In this document: positions 17,716-26,116 of the stretch, piece after piece
How the letters are laid out: each line of letters opens with the position of its first letter
Numbering within the stretch: position 1 is the first letter of the stretch
Source of the DNA: Microtetraspora fusca
GTDB taxonomy: Bacteria; Actinomycetota; Actinomycetes; Streptosporangiales; Streptosporangiaceae
Assembly (NCBI RefSeq): GCF_001570365.1
Contig: NZ_BBYK01000043.1
Span: 40,677-104,676, forward strand
Direction: 5' to 3'
Length of the DNA stretch: 64,000 nucleotides
Translations under genes and position numbers: made by a program
Notes under the pieces: generated by a model
Told to the model about the DNA's origin: nothing
What the model saw: only the letters and a program-made list of their open reading frames with translations
Databases searched by the model: none

Positions 17716-17839
17716 ACAAGGAAGACCAGTCTCACTCGGCAGCCGGCGACAGCACGCAGGGCGGTAGTCGGGGTGCCAGTGAGAAACGTGTCATGAGTAC
17801 CGAAACGAGTGGCTCGGCCCAGGTCCCGTGTTCGAGCGG

Positions 17840-19318
17840 TCAGACCAGGCCGGATGGAGGACTCGCGTGGGGGTTGGGGCGCGATTCGACCTGCATGGCA
17901 GGAGGCGTCGAGCGCAGCAGCCGCAGGACCGCCGCACAGGCGAGGTAGGTGATCAGCGCGACCGCCGGCATTCCGGAAACGGTCGGAGCGGTGCTCGGCC
18001 ACAGGCTGTTGGCGAGCAGGGCGAAGGCGACTCCTGCGAATCCCGCCATGGCCAGCCACAGCCGGAGAACCTGACAGGACGCCATGCGGGCCGGGCCGGC
18101 CGGCGACGCGAGCGAGAGCCGGCGGGGCCGTCGGGCGCCGCGCACCTCGATCGGACCGAAGATCGCGACGAGGAGCGTGAGGACGACGCTGAACATGACC
18201 AGCAACGGGATCCGCCAAGCCAGCCACGCGGCCGATCCGGCCTCCGGAGTCGGGAGCACACCCGCCACGTGCAGCGCGGCGGCGAGCAGGATCGCGGCGG
18301 AGATGTGCCAGAGGAAGATCGTCATGATCACGGAGTTGACGGCGACCACGGCCGTCCACCGTCGGGTGCGCCGCAACCATCGCTCGGCCCGGTCCCGCAG
18401 CAGCAGCGCCATCCCGAACTGCGCGGTGGCGACCGCCAGCAGAGCCAGGCTGGGTGGAGACATGTTGTGCAGCCGCTCGCCCGGCACATTGATCATGCTG
18501 ATCGGGTACGGGCCGGCGAGGGTGAGCAGGAGCAGTGCGCCGGTCCCGGCGAGCAGAAGCGGCACGGCGACGCGAGGGCGGGCCGGCAGCAGCCCGTCCC
18601 GCCAGGCGAAACCCATCTGGTGGACTGCCAGCCAGCCGAACAGGAAGTTGCCGTTACCCCAGAAGTCATTGCCGAGGAGGCGGGCCACATCGCCGGCGGC
18701 GACGAGTCCCACCAGCACCGGCGGGACGGCGAGTCCGTACCGGCGGTGGAGGGCGTACATCGGCGGGGTCAGCGCGACCATGATCAGGTAGACCACGAGG
18801 AACCACAACGGGATCGAGGCGAGCCAGACCACCGTGCGAACCCGGGCGGGGTCGGCGTCGAACAGGCGAGCTGCCAACGCGCCGCCTCCCAGCACCAGCA
18901 CCAGGGCCGTGGTCGGCGGGATCAGCCGGCCGCTCCGCCTGATCAGCCACTCCACGGCCTTCCCTCCACGGCGTCGCTCCGCCGCCAGGGAGACGGCGTT
19001 GGCGTACCCGCCGACGAAGAAGAACACGGGCATCACCTGGACCACCCAGGTGAGCGGCTGCGCCCACGGCAGGTCCGGCAGCGCCGACCGGCCGATCAGC
19101 TCGCCGTGCTCGTCATAGCCGACCACCGTCGCCAGCCAGTGCCCGAGGACCACCGCGACGATCGACACGGCTCGCAGCAGGTCGATGAACCGCTCCCGCG
19201 ACGGCGGCGTCTGCTCCGCGAGCCGCCGGATCTCTCGCAACGCGGTGCCCATGTCCTGCATCTTCCCCAGCGGACGTGGAGGTACCGGCGGACGAAAGGC
19301 GCGGTGAGGGTGGATCAT
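17840..19318 (-). CDS. Acyltransferase-3 family membrane protein
   Basis: A 492-aa polytopic membrane protein. It opens with RERFIDLLRAVSIVAVVLGH, the acyltransferase-3 hallmark with the catalytic-type His after the first helix (R-x-x-D-x-LR-A...GH). A second conserved stretch is VMPVFFFVGGYANAVSL. About ten to twelve hydrophobic segments follow and the C-terminal tail is polar. Such proteins O-acylate sugars or lipids at the membrane. The start ATG 19318 overlaps the sigma-factor stop as ATGA, implying translational coupling. Internal ATGs at 19261 and 19252 are alternatives. Being co-translated with an ECF41 sigma factor suggests membrane or envelope modification under its control. Confidence 0.82.
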   Translation of the reverse strand: MIHPHRAFRPPVPPRPLGKMQDMGTALREIRRLAEQTPPSRERFIDLLRAVSIVAVVLGHWLATVVGYDEHGELIGRSALPDLPWAQPLTWVVQVMPVFFFVGGYANAVSLAAERRRGGKAVEWLIRRSGRLIPPTTALVLVLGGGALAARLFDADPARVRTVVWLASIPLWFLVVYLIMVALTPPMYALHRRYGLAVPPVLVGLVAAGDVARLLGNDFWGNGNFLFGWLAVHQMGFAWRDGLLPARPRVAVPLLLAGTGALLLLTLAGPYPISMINVPGERLHNMSPPSLALLAVATAQFGMALLLRDRAERWLRRTRRWTAVVAVNSVIMTIFLWHISAAILLAAALHVAGVLPTPEAGSAAWLAWRIPLLVMFSVVLTLLVAIFGPIEVRGARRPRRLSLASPAGPARMASCQVLRLWLAMAGFAGVAFALLANSLWPSTAPTVSGMPAVALITYLACAAVLRLLRSTPPAMQVESRPNPHASPPSGLV

Positions 19319-20283
19319 TTCCCCGGCAGTCGCGCCACATCGGATACCGGTCCGAGATGGCGAAGCTTGTCGGGATTGACCACCGAGTGGATCGCCTGGA
19401 CCACGCCATCGGCGATGTCGAGTTCGACCACGCCGGCCACACGCCCCTCGGCGTCGTACATCACAGCGCCCGGCCGTCCGTTGACCCAGGCCGGCCGGAG
19501 GGAGACGCCGAGCATCCGGACCCGGCGGAGCCCGGCGACGAGCATCCGTGCCACGCGCGGCGCCTCGGTCGCCGGCTTCCCGATCGCCTGCGCGTTGCCG
19601 CCGCCGTCCCCGTGGAGCACCGCGTCGGGCGCGAGCATGCCGAGCAGGGCGTCCATGTCGCCGCCTGCGGCGGCCTCGAAGAACCTGCGGGTGAGCTCCT
19701 GGCCTCGCGCCCGCCGCGCCGGGGGCGGCGGGCTGTCGCGCACCTGCCCCCCAGCGGGGATGCGCTGCCTGGCGCGGGCGAAGATCTGCCGACAGTTCGC
19801 CTCGGTCTTGCCGGTGATCCTCGCGACATCCGGGTAGCCGTACCCGAACACCTCACGCAGCATGAACACCGCCCGCTCCACCGGCGAAAGGGACTCCAGC
19901 AGCACGAGGAACGCCATCGACAGCGAGTCGGCCAGTTCTGCGTGCTCGGCCGGCCCCGGCCCGTCGGCGGGCACGACGACCGGCTCGGGCAGCCAGTCGC
20001 CCACGTACGTCTCCCTCCGCACCCGCGCCGAACGCAGGTGGTCGATGCCCAGCCGCGTCACCGCCGTCGTCAGGTACGCCTTCAGATCGGCGATCGTGGT
20101 TCCCGCCTGGCGCGCCCGGGTCAGGCCGAGGAACGCGTCCTGCACGATGTCCTCGGCGTCACCCACGGATCCGGTCATTCCGTAGGCGATGGAGAACAGC
20201 AGCGGCCGGTACCCGGTCGCGCCCGTCGCATCCGCCGCCCCGGGCAGGGAATCCCTTCCGCCGACTCGCGTACCGCGGCTCAC
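19315..20283 (-). CDS. ECF41-type sigma factor (SigJ-like) with SnoaL-like C-terminal domain
   Basis: A 322-aa extracytoplasmic-function sigma factor. Sigma2 (about 25-90) includes DAEDIVQDAFLGL. Sigma4 (about 120-180) includes LSPVERAVFMLREVFGYGY. The group-41 hallmarks are all present: WLPEP in the linker (97-101), DGGG (226-229) and NPDKL near the C-terminus (303-307), in an NTF2/SnoaL-like extension that regulates the sigma factor in cis in place of an anti-sigma. The start is GTG 20283 with ggaagg upstream. A sequence matching the ECF41 promoter pattern lies about 95 bp upstream, suggesting autoregulation. The acyltransferase gene is coupled downstream. No separate anti-sigma gene is nearby, as expected. 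Confidence 0.92.
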   Translation of the reverse strand: MSRGTRVGGRDSLPGAADATGATGYRPLLFSIAYGMTGSVGDAEDIVQDAFLGLTRARQAGTTIADLKAYLTTAVTRLGIDHLRSARVRRETYVGDWLPEPVVVPADGPGPAEHAELADSLSMAFLVLLESLSPVERAVFMLREVFGYGYPDVARITGKTEANCRQIFARARQRIPAGGQVRDSPPPPARRARGQELTRRFFEAAAGGDMDALLGMLAPDAVLHGDGGGNAQAIGKPATEAPRVARMLVAGLRRVRMLGVSLRPAWVNGRPGAVMYDAEGRVAGVVELDIADGVVQAIHSVVNPDKLRHLGPVSDVARLPGK

Positions 20284-20379
20284 CTTCTCGCCTTCCCATT
20301 CGAGGACGTTCGGCAGGGTATCCGAGGCGCCCGGCCCGCCCGTGCCGCGGCCGCCGGCCGTACGCGCACTGCGCCGACC

Positions 20380-20406
20380 ACCGTGTCCATGGCTTCAGAT
20401 GTGACA
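20380..20406 (-). promoter_or_regulatory. Candidate ECF41 autoregulatory promoter
   Basis: On the minus strand TGTCACA (20406-20400) is followed after exactly 16 nt by CGGT (20383-20380). Described ECF41 promoters follow TGTCACA-N16-CGTC, so the -35 element is exact and the -10 differs at two positions. It lies about 97 bp upstream of the sigma-factor GTG and downstream of the SDR stop codon, so it would drive the sigma factor-acyltransferase pair. Confidence 0.55.
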
Positions 20407-20458
20407 CCTCAGGCCCTTGCCGGATCTCCGGTTCGACCGCGGATCGGTCGCGCGGCGG

Positions 20459-21202
20459 TCACCACCCGATGGGGCCGAGGCGATCGATGAAGGTCCCGGT
20501 CGGCCCGTCGGCGTCGATCATCGCGAGCCTCAGGATCGAGTCGGTGCCCTCGGTCACCGTCAACTGGCCGGTGTGATTGTTCATGTCGGTGGCGGCGAAT
20601 TTGCGGTTCGCGACTTCTCCAGGAGTGGCGACGTTGAACTTGATCTCCGGAAGCGCCTGGGCGTACCGAACGGTGATCATGTTCAGCGCCGCCTTCGACG
20701 AGCTGTAGGCGAGCTCGTGCATCTTCGCGACGGGCTGGCCCGGATCGGTCACGACGGCGAAGGAACCGCCTCCGCTGGAGACCATCACCACGCGTGGATG
20801 GTCCGCCGCCTGCAGCAGGGGAAGGAACGCGTGCGTGACCCTGACCGGTCCGTACACGTTGGTGTCGTAGACGGAATGAATCTCGTCAGCCGTCGCGTCC
20901 GCCGGCGCGACGATCTTTCCTGGCGCTCCGGCGTTGTTGATCAGCACATCCAGCCGGTCGGTGTGCCGGCGGACGAGCCGTACAGCGTCGGCCACCGACT
21001 CGTCCGAGGTCACGTCAAGCGGGACCATGACCACGTTCGCGCCCCCGTCGGTCAGCTTGTCGGCGGCCGCCTGTCCTCGACCTTCGTCGCGCGAGCCGAG
21101 GAAGATCGTCCACCCCAGTTCCCCGAGCCGCCGGGCCGCCTCAAAACCGAGTCCCTTGTTGCCTCCGGTGATCAGCACCGAGGTCTGTTCCGAGTTCGTC
21201 AT
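20459..21202 (-). CDS. Short-chain dehydrogenase/reductase
   Basis: A 247-aa classical SDR. The cofactor motif is TGGNKGLG (12-19), NNAG is present, and the catalytic Tyr-Lys pair appears as YSSSK with an upstream serine in VVMVSSGGGSF. The loop after beta-2 (LGSRDEGRG) suggests NADP preference. The start ATG 21202 reads MTNSEQTSVLITGG. It lies upstream of the ECF41 sigma gene on the same strand, and the candidate sigma promoter separates the two. It may be a member of the same stress-linked locus. The substrate is unknown. Confidence 0.88.
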   Translation of the reverse strand: MTNSEQTSVLITGGNKGLGFEAARRLGELGWTIFLGSRDEGRGQAAADKLTDGGANVVMVPLDVTSDESVADAVRLVRRHTDRLDVLINNAGAPGKIVAPADATADEIHSVYDTNVYGPVRVTHAFLPLLQAADHPRVVMVSSGGGSFAVVTDPGQPVAKMHELAYSSSKAALNMITVRYAQALPEIKFNVATPGEVANRKFAATDMNNHTGQLTVTEGTDSILRLAMIDADGPTGTFIDRLGPIGW

Positions 21203-21466
21203 GCCCTCTTAAGACGGGACGCTCCGCTCGGCTGTGACGCCATGTGACCCACCTCACAGCCAGAACCCCATGAGTCGGCGTGGTCTAGAGCAACGCCGGC
21301 ATCCGCTCCCCCTTGAGCCGGCCTGTGCGATCTACAGCCTCCTGTGACAAATGCGTCCCGTTCGCACCTCAGGTAAATCACGTGATGACTTAGCCTGGCG
21401 ATCAGTGGGCAAAGGTAAAAAGCAGGGCGCGGCTGCGTAAGGTTCCGTCATTCGGGGAGCGGTGTC

Positions 21467-22960
21467 ATGAACATCGGCCGAGGAACGCTGGCCGCGACCG
21501 CCACCGTGGTGGCGGTCGCGCTCGCCATGGTCGGGTACGTGCTCTCACCTCCGTCGTTCGACCCGGCGCCGCTGCGCGCGTCCGAGGAGTTCCACTCGCT
21601 TCCGGCCCAGCCGGTCGCCGAGTCCCAACCGATTCCGGCGGAGTACGCGTTCTCCACGGAAAAGGTCAGCGTGCAGGCGGAGGGAGAGGTGCTGACGGCC
21701 ACGATCCGGGCGCCCCTCTCCCCGGGGCGGCATCCCGCGATGGTGTTCGTCCAGGGCTCGGGGTCGGGCACCGGCAGCGAGTTCACCTCCCAGGCGAGGT
21801 GGCTGGCCGAGCGCGGCATCGTGACCGTCGCGTACGACAAGCGCACGGTGGGGTACTCGTTCCGCGACCGTGACTTCGGGCTGCTGGCCGACGACGCGCT
21901 GCGGATGATCGAGCTCCTGCGGGCCAGGCCGGACGTCGATCTGGCGCGCACCGGGCTGTGGGGCGTCAGCGAGGGCGGCTGGGTGGTGCCCATCGCGGCG
22001 GCCCGCAGCGCCGACGTGCGATACATGGTGCTGGTGTCCTCGCCGAACGTCTCGCCGCTCCGGCAGGTCGCCTGGGCGCTGAACGAGCAGCTCCTGCGAC
22101 TGCACGCGCCGACGGGCGCGCGTGACCTGCTGACCCGCGCGATGGGCGGCGTCGGCTTCGACTTCCTCCGCTACGACGGCGTCCCGGCGCTGTCGAAGGT
22201 GCGGCAGCCGGTCCTCGCGCTGTACGGAACCATGGACCCCTCGATCCCGTTCGTCGCGAGCACCCAGACCCTCACCTCGGCGCTCCGCGCGGCCGGCAAC
22301 GACGACTACACGATCCGGTTCCTCGCCGGGGCCGACCACGCGATGCGGATCAACGGCGGACGGTTCGTCTCCGACTACCTGCCGACACTCGCGAACTGGA
22401 TCAAGGGCCTTCCCGGCACCGCCGGGCAGAAGCCGCCGATCGCGGGCGCGACGCCGGTCCAGCGGTTCGAGGCCAGCGACGTCCCCGCGGCCCCCTGGTA
22501 CGGCGGCACGACCTTCCTGTGGCTCACGATCTGCCTGGCCGCCGTCGGCTACGTCACGGCCCCGGTCACCGAGATGGTCGTCCGGCTCCGCGGGCGCGAC
22601 CTGAGGCTGGCCACCAACGCGCACGCCTGGGCCGGGATCCGGCGCAGGATCAGGCGGATGGCCTGGACCGGGCTCGGCATGCTGGCCGCGGTCCTCGCGT
22701 TCATCACGCTGATCGTGCTGTTCTCGGTGAACCAGGCCGGGGCCTGGCCCGCGGTGCAGTCCGGGTGGCTGGTCGTGCGGCTGCTGATCGTGCTGATGCT
22801 CGCCCAGGAGGTCTCCACGGTCGCGGCCGTGATCGGCGCCCTGCGCGACGGGTGGGAGCCCACCCGCTGGCAGTCGTTCACGCTGGCGTGCGTGCTCGGC
22901 GGCACCGGGCTGCTGCTGCTCACCGCCGCCTACTTCGGGCTGTTCGCGTTCCCCTGGTGA
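21467..22960 (+). CDS. Exported alpha/beta hydrolase with C-terminal membrane domain
   Basis: A 497-aa protein. It has an N-terminal hydrophobic signal or anchor (about 8-27), then an alpha/beta-hydrolase domain (about 60-330) with oxyanion region FVQGSGSGTGSE, nucleophile elbow GVSEGG, acid in YGTMDPSIPF and His in AGADHAMRI. The C-terminal 130 residues hold three or four transmembrane helices (FLWLTICLAAVGYVTAP; LGMLAAVLAFITLIVLF; and two more). The hydrolase domain would face outside the cell and the substrate is unknown. The start is ATG 21467 after ggggagcggtgtc. The last 31 bp overlap the convergent hydrolase gene. A hydrolase joined to a multi-helix tail is a less common arrangement. 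Confidence 0.8.
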   Translation: MNIGRGTLAATATVVAVALAMVGYVLSPPSFDPAPLRASEEFHSLPAQPVAESQPIPAEYAFSTEKVSVQAEGEVLTATIRAPLSPGRHPAMVFVQGSGSGTGSEFTSQARWLAERGIVTVAYDKRTVGYSFRDRDFGLLADDALRMIELLRARPDVDLARTGLWGVSEGGWVVPIAAARSADVRYMVLVSSPNVSPLRQVAWALNEQLLRLHAPTGARDLLTRAMGGVGFDFLRYDGVPALSKVRQPVLALYGTMDPSIPFVASTQTLTSALRAAGNDDYTIRFLAGADHAMRINGGRFVSDYLPTLANWIKGLPGTAGQKPPIAGATPVQRFEASDVPAAPWYGGTTFLWLTICLAAVGYVTAPVTEMVVRLRGRDLRLATNAHAWAGIRRRIRRMAWTGLGMLAAVLAFITLIVLFSVNQAGAWPAVQSGWLVVRLLIVLMLAQEVSTVAAVIGALRDGWEPTRWQSFTLACVLGGTGLLLLTAAYFGLFAFPW

Positions 22961-23934
22961 CCGTTCTCCCGGACGACGCCTCCCGCGCGCTCGGGCGGGC
23001 ACGCGTAGGCGAGCCAGCGGTCGATCTCGGCCAACGCCCGCTCGCGCACCGGCGCGGGTGACAGCAGCAGGTCGTGCATCCCTCCCGGGATCCGCAGGCA
23101 CGTGACGTGCGGCCCGATCCTGGTGGACCATCGGGCGATGTGCTCGGGGTCGAGCACGACGTCGGCCGCGTGCGCGTCGGGGACGAAGTCCCGCACCCGC
23201 AGGCTGCGGTCGGAGCAGAGCACCAGCACCGGGACGTCGACGCGGAGCCCGGCCCGCAGCCGCCGGTGCGCCCGCCGGATCGCCGCCAGCCACACCGCGT
23301 GGACCGGAAAGCCGCCCAGCGGCTTCCACTCCAGGTCGTAGTCCCACTCGCCGCTGTGGTCGCGGTGCAGGCTCGCGCCGTACGCGGTGGCGGCGCCGAG
23401 GGGCAGCACGGTCGTCGCGGGGAGCCTGGCCAGGATGCCGCCGAGCGCGTCGGCGGCGCCCCTGAGCGGGGCGGGCACGTTGAGGTCGAAGAACGGGCTG
23501 TTGAGGACGAGGGCGTCCACGAGACCGCGGCCGCGCACCCGGTCGGCCCACACGGCGGCGATCAGGCCGCCGGTCGAGTGGGCGCTGATCACCACCTCGT
23601 CGTGGTCGGCCCGGATGATCCGAACGGCCTCGTCGATCTCGGGGAAGTGTTCCGTGACGCTGCCGACCAGGCCCCTGGTCTGGTGGGGCAACAGGGAGCG
23701 GCCGTACTTGCGCAGGTCGAGCGCGTAGAAGCCGACGCCCTGGGCGGCGAAGTGGTCAGCCACGTGCGTCTGGAAGAAATAGTCCGTGAAGCCGTGGATG
23801 TGCAGGACGGCCCGGCGGGCCCCGGGCACGCGGCGCCGTACGAGCGTGGCGACGACCTCGCCCTCGGCGTCGTGGCCCATGGGCAGAACGAGGGCCTCGT
23901 AGTCCGTGCCGAGGATGTCGGGGAGGGGGGTCAT
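22930..23934 (-). CDS. Alpha/beta hydrolase, serine aminopeptidase S33/lysophospholipase type
   Basis: A 334-aa predicted cytosolic hydrolase. The oxyanion His-Gly motif is LHIHGFTDYFFQ (about 44-55), the nucleophile elbow SAHSTGG, and the late His lies in IPGGMHDLLLS. This is the pattern of monoacylglycerol-lipase-like (Hydrolase_4) enzymes, with VLVLCSDRSL carrying the probable acid. It reads MTPLPDILGTDYEAL from ATG 23934. The 3' end overlaps the neighbouring hydrolase gene by 31 bp in convergent orientation, so the two are unlikely to be co-regulated. The substrate is unknown. Confidence 0.85.
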   Translation of the reverse strand: MTPLPDILGTDYEALVLPMGHDAEGEVVATLVRRRVPGARRAVLHIHGFTDYFFQTHVADHFAAQGVGFYALDLRKYGRSLLPHQTRGLVGSVTEHFPEIDEAVRIIRADHDEVVISAHSTGGLIAAVWADRVRGRGLVDALVLNSPFFDLNVPAPLRGAADALGGILARLPATTVLPLGAATAYGASLHRDHSGEWDYDLEWKPLGGFPVHAVWLAAIRRAHRRLRAGLRVDVPVLVLCSDRSLRVRDFVPDAHAADVVLDPEHIARWSTRIGPHVTCLRIPGGMHDLLLSPAPVRERALAEIDRWLAYACPPERAGGVVRENGHQGNANSPK

Positions 23935-24202
23935 CGCGACTCCACGGGTCGCGGTGGGACACCGGATCTCTCCGGCTGCAAACCTGGGTAACGCTCCCGG
24001 TCCGTGCGGGCGTGATCCGCATTGACCAGGTCAAATACCCGTATCGACTCGCCACGGCGCGCGGGGGCTCCCCCGCGACGACGCGCCGCCGGAGTCAGTG
24101 TGATCACGGCCGCATTCCCGGCCGCGCGGTTCTCGATCCCGTCGAAAGCCATGAGCCGAACTTTATTCAGTTCTGTGCGGATACGTCCCTTGGGGTGAGC
24201 AC

Positions 24203-25639
24203 GTGCCCTTCGCCCGTCCGATATTTGACCGCGTCCGTGAGCAGGAGCAGCCGAGAACGCCCGTCGGCGCGGCGGCGCTGATCGGCTGGACGGCGCTGTC
24301 CGTCGTACTGCCCGGGGCGGCGCATCTGCGCGCCGGATGGAAGCGCACCGGATACGCGCTGCTCGGCGCGTACGCGGTGGTCCTGGCCGTCGTGGGAGCG
24401 GTCGCGGTGAACGCGGACGCGCACCTGGCAGGCCGGGCCCTCAACTGGCTCGGCCTGATCACCTTCGTCACCGCGGCCGCCGGGGTCGCCTGGTTCGCCC
24501 TGGTGATCCACTCGTTCGTGGTGCTGCGGCCGCAGGGCCTCCCCAGGGCGGCGCAGATCGCCACCGGCGTGGTCGCGGGGACGCTGTCGGTCGCGGTCGC
24601 GCTTCCGTTCGCGATGGCCGCGCAGTTCGTTTCGGAGTCCGAGCGGACCATCGACAAGATTTTCGCCGCGCCCGCGGGGCCGCTGTTCCCCGTCGTGCCC
24701 GGCGGACGGCTCGCCGCCAGCGACCCCTGGGGCGGCCGTGACCGGATCAACGTGCTGCTCCTCGGCGGCGACTGGGGCAACGACCGCACCGGCATGCGCA
24801 CCGACAGCGTCAACGTGGCGAGCGTGGACGTCCACACCGGCAACACCGTGCTGCTCGGCCTGCCGAGGAACCTGGAGCACGTGCCGTTCCCGCCGGGCAG
24901 CCCCATGGCGCGCCGGTTCCCGACGGGGTTCACGCTGCCGGAGTCGCGCCCCGGCTGGCGCGATGACCTCCTGTTCGGCGTCTGGCAGTACGCCGAGGAC
25001 CACCCGGAGCTCTTCGGCGGGCGTCGGCACATGGGCGCCGAGACGCTGAAGCAGACCGTCGGCTACATCCTGGGCCTCCGGATCGACTGGTACACCCTGG
25101 TCAACATCTGGGGCTTCGCGAAGATCATCGACGCTCTCGGCGGCCTCGTCCTGACCGTGGACAGCGACATCGTGTACGGGAAGTACAACGAGGGCCTGAT
25201 CCCGGCGGGCACGCGCAGGCTGAGCGGCGCCGACGCGCTGTGGTTCGCGCGGTCGCGCACCAACACCGACGACTACACCCGGATGCGCCGCCAGCGGTGC
25301 GTCTACAGCGCCCTGCTCAACCAGGCCAACCCGGCGACCGTGCTCTCCCGGTTCACCCAGATCGCCGCGGCGACCCGGAAGATACTCCGCACCGACATCC
25401 CGCGATCGATGCTGGAGGAGCTCGTCCCGCTGGCCGTGAAGGCCAAGAACGCCCGCGTCACCAGCGTGCAGTTCATGCCGCCGCTGATCAGCACGAGCGC
25501 TCCCGACTGGGCGCAGATCCGGCTCCTCACCGCCAACGCGATCCAGAAGTCCTCCGCTCCCAAGCGACGGGGTGCCAAGCGCGCGCCGGTGACTCCGGGT
25601 GCGCCGAGCCCGATCGGCGAAGGGTGCACCGCCGTCTGA
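24203..25639 (+). CDS. LytR-CpsA-Psr (LCP) family glycopolymer transferase
   Basis: A 478-aa membrane-anchored LCP protein. LCP enzymes attach lipid-linked polymers such as teichoic acids, arabinogalactan or capsule to peptidoglycan outside the cell. Four hydrophobic N-terminal segments (about 25-150) precede the extracellular LCP domain (about 175-400). Motifs include INVLLLGGDWGNDRTGMRTD with the family RTD arginine and acid, GLPRNLEHVPFP, and the late arginine cluster ALWFARSRTNTDDYTRMRRQ. The start GTG 24203 lies after ttggggtgagcac. A cysteine-containing tail ends the protein. Four membrane helices instead of one is unusual but seen in some actinobacterial LCPs. The glycan locus at 51-63 kb could supply its donor, though the two are not adjacent. 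Confidence 0.9.
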   Translation: MPFARPIFDRVREQEQPRTPVGAAALIGWTALSVVLPGAAHLRAGWKRTGYALLGAYAVVLAVVGAVAVNADAHLAGRALNWLGLITFVTAAAGVAWFALVIHSFVVLRPQGLPRAAQIATGVVAGTLSVAVALPFAMAAQFVSESERTIDKIFAAPAGPLFPVVPGGRLAASDPWGGRDRINVLLLGGDWGNDRTGMRTDSVNVASVDVHTGNTVLLGLPRNLEHVPFPPGSPMARRFPTGFTLPESRPGWRDDLLFGVWQYAEDHPELFGGRRHMGAETLKQTVGYILGLRIDWYTLVNIWGFAKIIDALGGLVLTVDSDIVYGKYNEGLIPAGTRRLSGADALWFARSRTNTDDYTRMRRQRCVYSALLNQANPATVLSRFTQIAAATRKILRTDIPRSMLEELVPLAVKAKNARVTSVQFMPPLISTSAPDWAQIRLLTANAIQKSSAPKRRGAKRAPVTPGAPSPIGEGCTAV

Positions 25640-25888
25640 CCGCCCCGCTTCAGGCCCGTCTCGGGCTCGGTCTCCGGGCCCGATCTCCGGGCCCATGAGG
25701 GGATGTCATCATGGGGTGTCACCCGATGGGCCGGTTCACTTTCCCCTGGACGGTCTCCTGACACGGCATCCGCGGTGAGAGGCGGGGCCGGCACGCTGGT
25801 CTTGATCGAGTCCGAGCACAGGGTGGACGGGTTGCCCCGACCGAAGGCGGCGGCGGCCGATCCACTGGAGCCTTGAGGCTCGGCGCTG
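25640..25888. other. Intergenic, short repeats, no gene recognised
   Basis: The region after the LCP stop contains short repeated blocks (tctccgggccc occurs twice, 25672-25693) that could fold and end transcription. No conserved coding signal was recognised on either strand; the reading frames here are composition shadows. Confidence 0.35.
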
Positions 25889-26103
25889 TTCGACAAGGAC
25901 GCCACGTTCTGCGCCCAGCCTTCGTCGTTCGGTTCCACCGGGGCGACGCTCACCTCGTACGACCTCACCGGTGACGACATCCGGCACCACCAGGAAGCGG
26001 TCCACGTCGCGATCCCCGGCGCAGGTCTACGGCAGCGCCGCCCGCGGGACCTGGGCTTCGTGACGGCGAGCGATTCCTTCCGCAGCAGAACTGTGCGGGT
26101 GCA
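25889..26103 (+). pseudogene. Decayed AbfB (arabinofuranose-binding) domain
   Basis: The + strand translates to LFDKDATFCAQPSSFGSTG, then TLTSYDLTGDDIRHH. After a degenerate stretch comes TASDSFRSRTVRV. The pattern F-x-x-DATFC, then S-Y-(N/D)-x-P/T-...-x-x-RHH, then a terminal SFRxxT resembles one beta-trefoil repeat of the AbfB carbohydrate-binding domain of secreted actinobacterial glycosidases. There is no start, signal peptide or catalytic domain, and the sequence between conserved blocks looks frameshifted. It is read as the 3' relic of a deleted secreted enzyme gene. The left end is approximate. Confidence 0.5.
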
Positions 26104-26116
26104 GCAAGCGAACCCT

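Noticed and set aside
21203-21466. A second ECF41 promoter (TGTGACA at 21341-21347)
   Set aside because: The minus strand has TGTCACA, but after 16 nt there is no CGTC-like -10 (acag), so it does not fit the promoter pattern.
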